A stretch of DNA of 64,000 nt, from NCBI RefSeq assembly GCF_011075055.1, contig NC_058145.1:446887-510886 (forward strand), written 5' to 3'. Under the pieces are notes generated by a model, which was given only the letters and a program-made list of their open reading frames with translations, had not been told where the DNA came from and searched no databases. Both the position numbers and the translations under genes were made by a program. The stretch comes from Mangifera indica (lineage: Eukaryota > Streptophyta > Magnoliopsida > Sapindales > Anacardiaceae). Below, piece by piece: positions 12,201-23,737 of this stretch. Each line of letters opens with the position of its first letter. Position 1 is the stretch's first letter.

Positions 12201-13096
12201 CAAGAACTTTGTCTAGCAGTGAAGAATATCCGACAACTAATAGTTATTCGCAGGCTAGTTGTACAACTTCAAGAACCTTAAAGCCTGCATCAATTAAGCC
12301 AGTGTCTGAGTGTTCTTTAGCCGATAATCATTGTGGATCTTCGAGAATCACCCAAAATCAGATTAATGACTGGGGAAATGCAGAGATGGAAAATACTGTA
12401 GATGACAATGCATGTGAATCTAAAGATGATCTTCACCCTGAACATGACGAATTTTATTACCAGAACAAAGGGGAAGCACAAAGCACATTGAGATTTGGGG
12501 CAGATGCACTTGGTAAAGAAGATCAAGAGAGGACAGTTGTGAGAAATGAAACAAGAGATGCAGGGGAATTAAAGGAGAAGCATTCTAGCCGAAAATCAGA
12601 ACGTAGAGGAGGTTTAGTTAGCCAGTCACCTCAGGAAGCTATCAAGAAGATTGACAAAGACAAGGTAAAGGCAGCACTAGAGAAACGAAGGAACTCCCGA
12701 GTAGACGTAACTCGGAAAACTGATTTGATGGATGAGGATGATCTGATTGAGCGGGAATTGGAAAATGGCGTTGAATTAGCTGCAGGGAATGAGAAAAACA
12801 AGCGCGACAGTAGGCAGAGCTGGTCACGCAGATCAGATTTCAGTTATGCAGAAGACAGGGAGGTCCCAGTGCCTCATGACCTTAGTCATGGTTCTCATTC
12901 ACAAAAATCAAGCAGCCGCAAGCGGAAGGTTGGAAGCTCACCCGATAGATCATCAGAGGGAAAGCTGCGGCACAATTACGGTTCTATGTCCAATCATTAT
13001 AATCATCATGACTATGTTGAAGATCAGAACCGAATGGGCCGACTTGGTTACATGGAGAGAGATCAGAAAAGGCATGTGCCGGAAAATCGTGTCTGA
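8820..13096 (+). CDS. CYCT1: Cyclin T (CYCT1;4/1;5-like, P-TEFb cyclin)
   Basis: Six coding exons (8820-9016, 9452-9533, 10305-10445, 11207-11382, 11467-11618, 12093-13096) give 583 residues with frame kept throughout. The cyclin fold occupies about 25-255: [36 protein letters not shown], then the first cyclin box with [12 protein letters not shown] and the second with [16 protein letters not shown] and [16 protein letters not shown] low-complexity tail rich in Ser, Lys, Arg and Glu follows. T-type cyclins pair with CDKC/CDK9 kinases that phosphorylate the RNA polymerase II CTD to promote elongation, in the nucleus. The ATG at 8820 precedes the conserved region and follows a 5' UTR intron. 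Intron 1 carries a 36-base G run and intron 5 a foldback MITE. The gene converges on CYP59. Confidence 0.95.
9241..9276 (+). repeat. Homopolymer run of 36 G
   Basis: Thirty-six consecutive G bases follow CTGAAAA and precede TGAGGGTGGGGTG, inside intron 1 (9017-9451) of the cyclin T gene. The length is as written in the window; true length may differ because such runs are hard to sequence. On the transcript strand it could form G-quadruplexes. Confidence 0.95.
11791..11950. mobile_element. Foldback MITE in cyclin T intron 5
   Basis: The two halves are near-perfect reverse complements: GCTATATGTACTTATAAT and TGTGATTGGAT on the left match ATTATAAGTGCATATAG and CTAATCACATGATGACAC on the right. 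At about 160 bp with no coding content, it is a stem-loop MITE of the family repeated elsewhere in the window (25111, 35176, 48362, 54465). Confidence 0.65.
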
Positions 13097-14138
13097 ACCC
13101 ATCCAATGCCCCATTGCTCGCTGGAGCTTCATCTTGTTGGGGGTTCTCCACATGGGCTCTTGATCTCAACAGGTATGGCTGACTGAAACATTGAGCTCTT
13201 TCCTCAAGCGAATTTTTTGGACCAAATCTCATTTTCCAGAAAATTTTAATGAGAAGAACAATTTATATAAATAAATTAGTAATAATCGGACTTGAATAAA
13301 GGGGTGATGTGATTATTATTTTTTTTCTCATTTTAAAATCAGCTAATCATATATTGTCAAATTAGTTAGTAAAAAATATTTGCACATGTTCAGGAGTCAC
13401 GCTGTAAATTAGATTTCCCATACTCTATTTTTTCAGAGTATTTTGAACATTTGCTTTTTGTGTATTTTAATATGATCGAATTTTTCAAATGGAAATAGGC
13501 AAGAAACTCGCAGTATTAGCTAGATCTGTCATTACATCTTCAGTCAGTGATAGAATTATGAAGAGTAATCTATTTCAGTATCCACTTTAAAACAACTATT
13601 GACATTCTCAATTTGGGATGAATACAAACTGAGTTGACTCAATTCAAACAAATTTGTTTTAATTTGAGCTTAAAGAATGTTTGGCATGCCAAATTTGCAA
13701 GTTTAAAAAAACTTGATTCGAATCAGTTAAAACAAAATCATATTACACATTAAAATTGAGGTTTTTTTATCAATATATATCAAAATAATATCATGATGTT
13801 TAACTTAATTATAGTGTTCAGCTCAAACTTGACTCTTATTGTAATCAAATTCAAACTCAATCTGGTCTAAAATGAGTTTGTCGAACACAAGTCTAAGTTT
13901 GAATTTAACTCTTTCAGATCAAGTCAAACTTAAAGGGGGGCCAAACTCTAGGCTTGAATCCACCCATCAAATTCACAAATAAATAAGTCTTTGTTTATGC
14001 CAAAACGCCTGCCCTACAAGAGACTTCAATAGACGTGCAATAAGTTTAACAAACTACAGTTAACCACCCTGAAGTTTAATTATCAATTATGCTCGCGTAG
14101 AAATATAAAACTAAGAGAATTCGTGCATGTTGAAGACT
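13097..14138. other. Convergent intergenic region (3' UTRs of cyclin T and CYP59)
   Basis: This holds the 3' end of cyclin T and the 3' end of the minus-strand CYP59 gene. About 13600-13960 is a copy of a dispersed repeat rich in CAAACTTGA/TCAAGTTTG-like words. Part of a foldback MITE lies near 13290-13390. No coding frame is supported. Confidence 0.5.
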
Positions 14139-17100
14139 TCAACTTCTTTTATCACCTCGGTCCCTTCTGTGGTCATCCTTGCTTCCATCTCTTCTATGTC
14201 GATTGTGATCACCATTACTATCTGTAACTACATGCCTATTGTCTCGTCTTTTATAACTATCTTCATCTCCATTATCCTTTCTATAACTTTGCTCCTTTCT
14301 TGTGTCTTGTCTCTCTCGCCTGTCCTCCCGAATATCACCAACATCATTTCTCTTTCTATAATCTCCATCGTCTCTCCTATCTCCAAAATCATCAATTTCA
14401 GCATTTCTCTTTCTATAGTCTCTGTTATCACTCCTTTTGGATTGGCTATCATCTCTCCTGTCTCTGTGGCGATCAGTATTATCAGAACTCTTTCTGTATG
14501 CCCGCTCATCCCTTCTGGGATAATTTCTATCCCCTTGTCTCTCCCCGTGCTTTTCCTTTGCCCTTCTCTCTTCAAGATGCTCCTGGTTTCTTTTATGGTC
14601 ATCTCTATGATCCCTAGATCTGTCACTTTCCCTGTTCCTGTCTCTTAATTCTTTCTTTTCTTGATCCCTGTCTTTCCGCTCATAACTCTGCCTATTCATT
14701 TTTGATTTCCCCATTTGGTCATCTGGATCATGGCCTCGATGTCGCTTTTCTTGTCTGGGATTTTCCGGAGTGTCTCCATCAAATACCATTTCATACCTGC
14801 AAAAGTCGTAGCACCATCAGAAAGAGAAGAGGAATCTCATTACTGTAAGCGATTGATTTTACAAACCTGGAGTCGCTGTATCCACCATGCTGTCTGTTAT
14901 CTTCCTTTAAGATATACTTGGGAGCTTGCTGCCCTGTGCAATCCTTTGCAATGTGATCAAGAGCACCACATTTGAAGCAGCCTCTCTCTGCAGCAAATAA
15001 AAATAAAAAAATTATAAATAAATAAACTTCAAAGGTTTTAAAAGCATTCTATCAACACTTTGACTAACCTTTACCCGGTTGGTTATTTCTGCGCCGGTAC
15101 TGGTTCCAAAGTTTTGAGACACTTTGACTAAAATCGACATGTATCCTTCTATCATCAATCAATGCATTATCCATCTACGACCAAAAGACAGGATTAGCAC
15201 ATAGCAAAAGCACTAAGGCAACATTATTAATGAACAGAAACACAAGGTTGATATGTACGCTTGCAACAAATTGTCCAGAAAATCTAATACAGAAAGGACC
15301 AATTGAGTTCTGTTCATGAATTTCAACTGAAAATACATTACTATACTGTATCATGAAGGTCAGGGGAAGGTCTACAGTTCCTTCAAGTCTCACTCATGCA
15401 AATCGTAGGGTAAGAAAAAAATAATGCATTGTTTTTTAAGATTATGGGAACATGAAGATCCATCACCAAAAGGATGCAATACCTCAAAACAAATTCTTCC
15501 AGGCGAAAAGAGGATTCAAATTAAGAAAAGTACATCAGTAAATCTCCAATGCTTTTACTTTGATAAAAAAAGGGCACAAAATCCAGAAAGCCAAAAAATG
15601 CAAAAATTTCAGAAAAGAAATAGCACTTCAAACCTTTAAATACCTTAGTGTAGGCTTGTTCACATGCTTCTTGTTCCTCAAACTCTGGTAGGAAAGCAAG
15701 TAATTGGTTATGGTCAGTTCAAAGTCATCAAGGAAACTAATGAACGGACGCACATCACATTACTCAAAATAAAGTAAAAGGTCAGACATGAAAACATATA
15801 TATAGTGGATGGGATGTTAGCCTATGCCAGCTTTTGCAGTCAGTAATTTAATGGACAACATAACAATAGTTGTCCAACACATTGTTGTCATCCATCCTCG
15901 TACTTCCAAACAGACACATACTCAACTAATTAGATACTTATGGAGTTACTTTTGCCATAAATTACAATAGGACACTTCTGCTGTTGTCAGCCAAAAATGA
16001 CAAAATCTTTCTAAGGCACATATGAATTGGATTTGATCCTCATATCTATTGATAATATGTTCACAATTCAAATATTCAATAATTCAGGATGAATCCATGG
16101 AGCAAAGCCCAAAAAACAACTATGAATCACCATTGCCCTTTTTCACCTCATCCCATCTACATGCCTCTTCAGGATCCATGTTCGAGCAAAATGTCATAAT
16201 AGGTGGCAATCTCAAGTACCTTTTCTTTTTTTTCTGAGATTTTGACTAGAACCAATAAGAAAAGGAAAAAAGAATATCTAAATATTTACTAGAACATTTT
16301 CCATAACTAATTTATATGAAGTTCGAAACCATATTCTATCAAATATGAACTAAGAGATATAACAGTAATTTAAAACCAAAATGAGGATTGCAGTTGTTGA
16401 TTCATGTACAGGAAATTGAAAATAGAAGAATGGAATAACCAGAAATAATAAGGAACTTACCCTTTTATACACTGCAAATTTCAGATTACATGTACTTCAA
16501 GTTCTCAACTCAAAAATGGCAAAATAATAAAGCTCAGTAATAATCAAGCACTTACCAATGAAAGCATAGCATAAACTGTCTCCAGTCTTGTAATCACGGA
16601 TTATTTCAGCCCTGTTATCATTTACAGTAAAAAAATATGACTCCCAAGAACCACACATATCAAAATATCACCAATTATTGAATCAACTAAAATTTATTTT
16701 TTACGATGTAACAGTTCCAAAACGTGAAAAGATCGTATGTAGGTCCTCATCCTGCATCAAAGAAAGAATGATTAAGCAATAACATAAGATGACAAACTTC
16801 ATTAACAAGATTACAAGCTACATGCAGAAACACTTGATTATTTCTCATGATTTTAGCATTCCATGTGGTTGAATGAAAAGGAAAAACAGTGATGGAATGT
16901 GGTATACCCTATTTTTCCAGTCAAAACAAAGGAACAGTCAAGAGCAAAGTGTAATAGCGGAACAAGTGGGAAAAAAAAAAAACAATATTAAATCCCATCC
17001 CACGCACACAGAAATTTTCTTCATTTCAATTTTCCTTTGATTTTTGGCAAAAAGATGGGCCTAAAAGGAAAATCCCTATTCCATTTTCCTTTGACCTTTC

Positions 17101-19902
17101 TCTAAAAATATACAAAGTTAAATTGAAAAGATAGAAATGTTTTCACAATTCACACAATAATGTTACTACAACACAATGAACAAGCACTCACTTCAGTGAC
17201 TGGATTGAGTTTACAGACAAATAGCACGTTCTCTGGAGGCTTTATGTCAGCATCAGGAATATCTCCAATCTGTAATGTACACAAAGTAATAGAATAAGAA
17301 CATACCAGTCTACAAAGATGGAAGTTAATAGTCAGACAAAAATGACTGAATCATTATATATGCATAAAATTCTTACACTCTCAAGTACAACTGCACTGGA
17401 ATGTGCATCCTTTTCACGGAGAACTTCCTCGAGCTGTACAGGGTCTAATTGCTCATCTAGGGGCACCCAATCATCCTCCAACCGAACTTCATCATCAATC
17501 TGAACACAAAGTTGAAAATTAGCCCAGACTATGGAGATAACATGCTTACCAAAAAGGCAATATTTTGCCCAATAAGCCAACTGAACTACATTATTTTATG
17601 CTGAATAACAGTTCAAAAAGGTCTCACATTGGCAGTAATCAGCATTACCAAAAAGTTGACAGAATGATTCTATGGGCTAGAATGACCTGAAGTAATCATT
17701 TGCTTCATTGATGTTATACATTACTTTGTCATCCATATTCAATGCATCATCCAAGTACCATACAGTACATGCCATTAAGCCCATAAATCACTCATGAAAA
17801 CCAACTGAAACTGAAGTATCAAAGAAAGTCACCATCAATTTCCAGTACAACTGGCTTTGGGCATTGAGTTCAGGTGTAAGAATTAGTTAAAAGATCATAA
17901 TCCCTCTATATGCTAAAAATTAGGTCAATCATACCACTATTCCTAACCCCTTTAATGTATATTCTGAAACTAAGAAGATTATTGTATACACTGCAGTAAC
18001 TCTACAGAGGTGGGAAAGCATAATACTTATGGCCCTATCTGTAGATTTCCTCATGATAATCTTTAAACAGTTGTTGTGTTATCGTGTTTTACTAGACTGT
18101 TTTTCTTGATCAGATTAAAAATTTCTTACATAATTTTCCAGCAGAAACCATGCTTTCAAGTGCTATGTAAATTACTAATATCAGTTTATTCCTTAGATTC
18201 AGATCTTCTCACTACAAGCTCAGCTGAAATTAGTCGGTACCTCATCTTTTGGTTTGCCTTCAGGTGAAGAATCAGGAATCAACTCAGCTAGCTGTGAAGG
18301 ATCTTCAAAAGGATCCTCCAATATATAAGTGTGTTTAATTCTGTTCAAGTATAATACGTAGGATTGTTCAGATGAATTAACATAAGTAAAACAAAGTATA
18401 ATTTAATAACCACTTCAACATATTCACAGTAGAATAGAACAAACCGGATATTTTTATATGGTCTGTTCTTCTCATCCACATAAGCTTCATTTATCCTAGT
18501 CAAAGTGTCAAGCCCTTCAGCTACCTCCCCAAATACCTGCAATAAAAAATTATGATGAAAGGAAAGTAGACCAACAAGAGGGTTTTAAATAAACAAAGTC
18601 ACACTTCAAAAACATCAAAAGTTCCAGAAAACTTAAAAGCACTTCTCAGGTCTAGCTATTTTCCTCTGCTCCAAAGACTTGATAATCAGAGACTACCCTA
18701 GGTAACAGAGAGGGTTTTCTTTTTAAATTTTTGGTGCAAATGCCCAAAAAAAAAAAGAAAAAAATAGAAGCATTATAGTGTTCAGGAAACATTGCCTACG
18801 CTCTGATAATTCACAATGAGATGAGCAAAGTATCTTTCTATTATCACTAGAAACATAAATATTTCCAAGGTCATAATCATATTGAGAAGTCACAAACCCA
18901 AAAACAGAAGGAAAAGAGAGACAATAAGACATCTCACATATAAAAAAAGTTATGAAACAGAGAAATTCTGTTTTATGATATTGACAAGAACAAAAAACAC
19001 ATATGGCATCCCAAAGCAATCATTCCCTCATTTGTTTTACAAATCAAGAATAGCAAGACAAATACTAAACAAGAAGCTGAGTATCAAGAGACTCACAGTG
19101 TGCTTCCCATCAAGATAGTCTAAATCCTCCCGCAAAGTGATATAGAACTGCAAACAAAAATCCAATTCCGTGACCACCAAAAAACCATTCAAGTCATCCA
19201 TTTGCAAACATATGTTCCACTAAAATTCAAAATCAACTACAGTCACAACCATTTATCCAAGAAAATGTACTATGTGCACATCCATTTGATTTGTTTTCAT
19301 TTTACATATAACAAAGAGCTCACACAAATGCATCAAAAATTTAAAAAATATATATATATTAAACCTGAGAAGCATTAAGATCCTCTCCGGCACTAGCCAT
19401 GGCAACAATGCCAGTCTTACTATGCTTCAAATCGACACGAATCTCATCACCAAAAAACCGAGCCTGTTCACCATACAAAAATCTGAAACCATAACACAAA
19501 TATATCTGTAAATCCTCACTTAGCTATTAATCAACCACACCTACACCTTCATAAACTTCAATAGATTCCACTACTAAACCTAATCTTCCAGCTTCCTTAC
19601 TTGTACACAGAATCGCCGCCGGTTCCAGTTCCGGTCGGATCACCGGTCTGAGCCGTAAAATCTTTCTGAACCGTATGAAATAAACAGCCATTATAGTACT
19701 TAATCCTACATAAATTTAAAATATCAACATATTATCAGATTCCGACCGCTTTATAGTAGTCATAATAAGAAAACAAAATATTGAAGTTAAGTTACGTTAC
19801 GTACTTGCAGAGCTTCAAGAAGTTCTTGGTGGTCAAAGGACACTTTTCTACAAACAGATCCAGCACAAGGTCACCTAAGCTCGTGACTATTAGCACCGAC
19901 AT
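14139..19902 (-). CDS. CYP59: CYP59: nuclear cyclophilin with RRM and zinc knuckle
   Basis: Fourteen coding exons: 19902-19805, 19705-19601, 19482-19365, 19147-19097, 18536-18445, 18340-18241, 17499-17377, 17269-17192, 16751-16705, 16611-16556, 15684-15644, 15174-15069, 14987-14867, 14796-14139. They give 597 residues. The cyclophilin-like domain spans about 1-165 ([32 protein letters not shown]). An RRM follows at about 243-320 (RNP2 LFVCKL, RNP1 SLCYAFIEF), then a CX2CX4HX4C knuckle at 342-355 and an Arg/Asp/Lys-rich tail. This matches Arabidopsis CYP59 and human PPIL4, which bind pre-mRNA and the RNA polymerase II CTD. The position of the usual catalytic Arg (FHR in CypA) is Thr here (FHTVQKDF), as I recall for other CYP59 proteins, so isomerase activity may be weak. 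Confidence 0.96.
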
Positions 19903-20884
19903 ATCGCACTTTCTCTTCCTCCGCTTAGTTTGCCCTTGCCCTGTTAGTTCGTTTCTGTTCGGTTGCCGAGAAACTCGACGAGAGGGAAAATGTTACGGCA
20001 TTTGTTTTGGACTTTATGGTGTTCTGATTTGTGGGCTGCGGAGCCTGGCTTTTTAGTTACTCTTATCATGGGCCAGTTTTGAAAGGCCCATGTTTCTTTA
20101 TTGCGTTGCGTTTATGACCAGTTTGGAGTGGGTCTAGATTTGTTCCGGATCAAGTTTTAACAAAATCCAGCATTAGCCCGTATCAACTAATCCAATCTTA
20201 AAAAATGTTAAAAATAATATTTAAAATAATTTTAATTATATAATTATTAAATATTATATTTGAATTACAATTAATCAAATTTGGATTTTGTATAATGATT
20301 ATGTATGTTTGTTTTCGTTTACGAAATTTTCCGACATATATATGTCAACTTAGGGGTTTCACCGATAAACCATCAATTGAATGGTTAATCCCTAGGGTTG
20401 AGCTTAGTATGATAAAGTTTACATCGAATTTATAACATAACGACACTAGATTGGTTCATTGTTCTTATTCGAATTGATTAAACTAATTGGTCTAGTATTG
20501 TATTCAAAACATAGAACCTATCTGACTCAAATCCGAATATTTAAATCGATTAGAACACAGATCACCTGTGAAATCAAATTCTATGTTTAATTTGAGTTGG
20601 GAGTTTGATTTGGAGTGAATGCTAAATTGAACCAGTATAGTTTGGAGGGAAATCTCATTAAATAAATAAATTTCAAATCCAGACAAATCAAAGCTAATAA
20701 ATTTGCCTTCAAAGCTGAACAAGCAAACACAGAAGCGCTTCTGTAAAAGCGCACTCTCCGAAATCTCTTTAAATCGTTGCATAGAACTCTCCGAAAATAT
20801 AAATTCACACAACTAAATTGCAATAAAATTAGATAATTACTTTTAAAAAATTTTGGTTTGGTTGAGAGATCGAGAGAGATTGTT
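19903..20884. promoter_or_regulatory. Shared head-to-head upstream region of CYP59 and the At4g15545-like gene
   Basis: The two start codons (19902 on minus, 20885 on plus) are 982 bp apart and point away from each other, so both promoters must lie here. The CYP59 side (about 19905-20000) is GC-richer than the centre. The middle (20130-20700) is AT-rich and repeat-like. No clear TATA box decides either start. Confidence 0.5.
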
Positions 20885-23737
20885 ATGGCGCAGAACGGCG
20901 GCGGGGGGCCGGATTTTCATTTATCGGACGAAATACTGGCGGTGATACCGACGGATCCGTACGACCAGCTGGATCTGGCGCGTAAGATCACGTCGATGGC
21001 AATCGCCTCGCGCGTGTCGAAGCTGGAGGCGGAGACGGAGATTTTGAGACAGAAGTTGTGCGAGAAGGATCGTTTGATATACGAACTTGAAGAGAGGCTC
21101 TCGCACTTGCAAAAAGTGTCCCAGCAGGGTGAGTCCAATATGAAGACTCTCCTTGATAACAATGTGAGTTTTTTTTTTTTTTTTCAGTTTTTAATATTCT
21201 TATATGGAAATTAAAGGATCTTTTTTTCTATTTTGGTTTAGATTGGATGATGGAAAAGTTGAGGGAATTGGATGAAATTAGGGTTCTGTTTCCTTTTAAG
21301 TAAGAAACGGAATTAGAAGGTCTTTTGTGCGTGAGAAATTGGGAAATGTACCTTTCTTTTTGTGTGAATTTCGTAGTTAATAATTGATTTATTGGTATTC
21401 TGGTTTAATATAAAGACTGAGCTTTTGAAGAAACGAGATTCATTGGCAATGACCGTTAAGAATCTAATCTTTGTTATCTTTTTTTAGTTGATGAGAACTT
21501 TGGGAATGGGAAGAAGAAATTGGGTTTTGTGTTGATTTTTATGAAATGCAATTAGAATTTTTTGTGTGAAAGCAAGGAATTTAGCTTGGTTGGATGAAAT
21601 GCATTGTCATATTCTTGATTGAATTTGATAAGGTGATGATTGATTTACTGCCATTTTGTATTTGGATAAAGATGAAGCTGTTGAAGGAACGAGATTCATT
21701 GTCAATGACTGTGAAGAATCTCAGCCGTGATTTAGCCAAGGTGAGTGAATGCAAATTTTTTGAATAAAATGATGCCTCATTTTAACCTTCCAGTGGTAGG
21801 CCTCTGGTTTTTCCCTTGGAAAAGATGTAAGTCTAACTCATCAAGGCTACATAAGTCTAACTCATCAAGGCTACATTAAGACATTGCTTCAAACTTGAAT
21901 TAGTTCAGTGGGCAATTGGGCAAAAAATTATAACCTTAGCTTGATTATATCGAGATGTGATCATATGTCTTCATTCAATTTTAAAATCTTGTTACATCTA
22001 TTTGGCATTATGAGTGCTTCTGCTTCTTTGGCAGTTGGAGACATTTAAAAGACAGCTAATGCAATCATTGAATGAGGACAATTCTTCGGTATGCAAAGCA
22101 TATACACATTTCAGTAGACAGTGGGCTTCTGTCCTGAGGGCAGAACTTTTTCATTTCAAACTTCTCACTAGGACTTCCTTTTGTTCCTCTTTAACAGCAA
22201 GCTGAAACTGTTGATATTGGGACCTGTGACCAGCCAGTTCCAAGAGCCTATCCTGACAAGGGTATTTTTAAACTGACTTAAGAAGCTTTCTATATTCAAT
22301 ATTGAATATAGTCTTTATTACTAGCTAATGGTACACAGTAACTTTATTGGTTAATTAATATAATTAAACTTCTTTTGGTGTTTGTCTGGTGGTCATTGTG
22401 CAATCAATTCTCATACCACTAATTTCTTAGATGAGGAGACCAATGGCTATACAGGGCATCATTCCTTCAGTGGCTCAACAGATACAGGAAATACAGTTGA
22501 TGAAGGTAACCGGAATAGTCCTATCCTCACTGAGCATAGCTCATGCTTATATACAATAATCCTTTTATAATAAGTTTTATTTTGGTAACAAAATCATATG
22601 GTATGAAATGCAGCATGTAGGTGTATAGTGCACTTAATATAAATAACTAAAACTACTATTTTCCACTCTTCACAGTAGATACATATGGAGTTAAAAATGC
22701 TCAACCACCGCTAATATTTAACAGCAAAGAAGAAAAGGTTGTCACTTGTAGTATTTTAAGTTGGCTTAGTGCAACAAAAGTAATGTTCGTTTTAAAATGA
22801 TTGTTCTGCCAGCGGCTTCTCGGAATACTACTCAAAGATTTTCTCTGACTCCATATATCACACCACAACTTACTCCATCTGGAACTCCAAAAGTTATAAC
22901 AGCAAGTGTGTCCCCTAGAGGTTATTCTGCAGCTGGATCTCCCAAGAAAACATCTGATGCAACATCTCCAACAAAACCTCAATATGATGGAAGAACTTCA
23001 TCGTCTTCATGGTATCCATCAAGCCAGCAGTCATCAGCTGCAAATTCTCCTCCTCGTGCACGTTCACTTCCAGGTTCATAATGTTTAATTGCCATTTCTA
23101 TAATGTCTGAGAGTTGTGTATCTTTATGTTGTTTTGTTTTAAGAGACCAATCCCTTGCACCTAGCAGATTCTAGTATCTACTTTGGTTATTCAATCATTT
23201 ATGGCTGGTTGCATTCTATTGACTAGCACTTATCACCTGCTTCTCAAACATTGCTGGAATTATCTTCTGTGTCTATCTGAATATTCTCTATTTGTATTAA
23301 AAATTACAGGGCGCAATCCTCGAATCGATGGAAGAGAGTTTTTTCGTCAGGCTAGGTGAGTTATACTACTTCAATTGTAGTATATAGTTTGGCGACTGCT
23401 ACACCAATATGGATTTTAGGTTCAAGACAGACTGATTTTGGTATATATGTATTTCAGGAGTCGCTTATCATATGAACAGTTCAGCGCATTTTTGGCTAAT
23501 ATCAAGGAATTAAATGCTCAGAAACAAACTCGAGAGGTAATCAGAGTCTAAATTGTTTCATTGTATTCTACATTGATGAAATTTTAAATCTGGCAATTTG
23601 ATTGTAACTGAACTAATCATCGACTTCAATCTGTCGCCATTCAGGAAACCTTGAGGAAAGCAGATGAGATTTTTGGGACAGATAATAAAGATCTTTTTCT
23701 ATATTTTCAAGGATTGCTTAACCGTAACATTCACTAG
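20885..23737 (+). CDS. At4g15545-like coiled-coil protein
   Basis: Ten coding exons (20885-21163, 21672-21740, 22035-22088, 22198-22261, 22431-22505, 22676-22747, 22813-23073, 23310-23355, 23458-23536, 23645-23737) give 363 residues. The N-terminus has the family signature DEILAVIPTDPYDQLDLARK. A coiled coil spans about 35-130, a Ser/Pro/Thr-rich linker about 190-270, and a conserved C-terminal block follows (EFFRQARSRLSYEQFSAFL, then NIKELNAQKQTREETLRKA). This matches the uncharacterised plant protein At4g15545. I recall a paralogue at At1g16520, described as similar to ROP-interacting proteins; no biochemical role is claimed. The exon 6 donor (ACTT|GTAGTA) was chosen because it restores frame. 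A 3' UTR intron (about 23779-24125) is likely. Intron 1 contains a decayed copy of exon 2. Confidence 0.92.
21395..21480 (+). pseudogene. Decayed duplicate of exon 2 within intron 1
   Basis: The stretch TTTTGAAGAAACGAGATTCA (from about 21423) and GACCGTTAAGAATCT closely match true exon 2 (21672-21740). The match extends upstream: GATTTATTGGTATTCTGGTTT against GATTTACTGCCATTTTGTATTT. The offset is about 250 bp, indicating tandem duplication of exon plus flanking intron. The copy lacks the end of the exon and its donor, and reads into an in-frame TAG, so it is probably not spliced. Confidence 0.75.

Noticed and set aside
12317..13232. Minus-strand frames over the cyclin T last exon
   Set aside because: They are shadows of the 334-codon coding exon on the plus strand.
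14127..14648. Plus-strand open frame of 173 codons rich in Ile and Ser
   Set aside because: It is the antisense shadow of the Arg/Asp-rich CYP59 tail, whose codon bias suppresses stops on the opposite strand.
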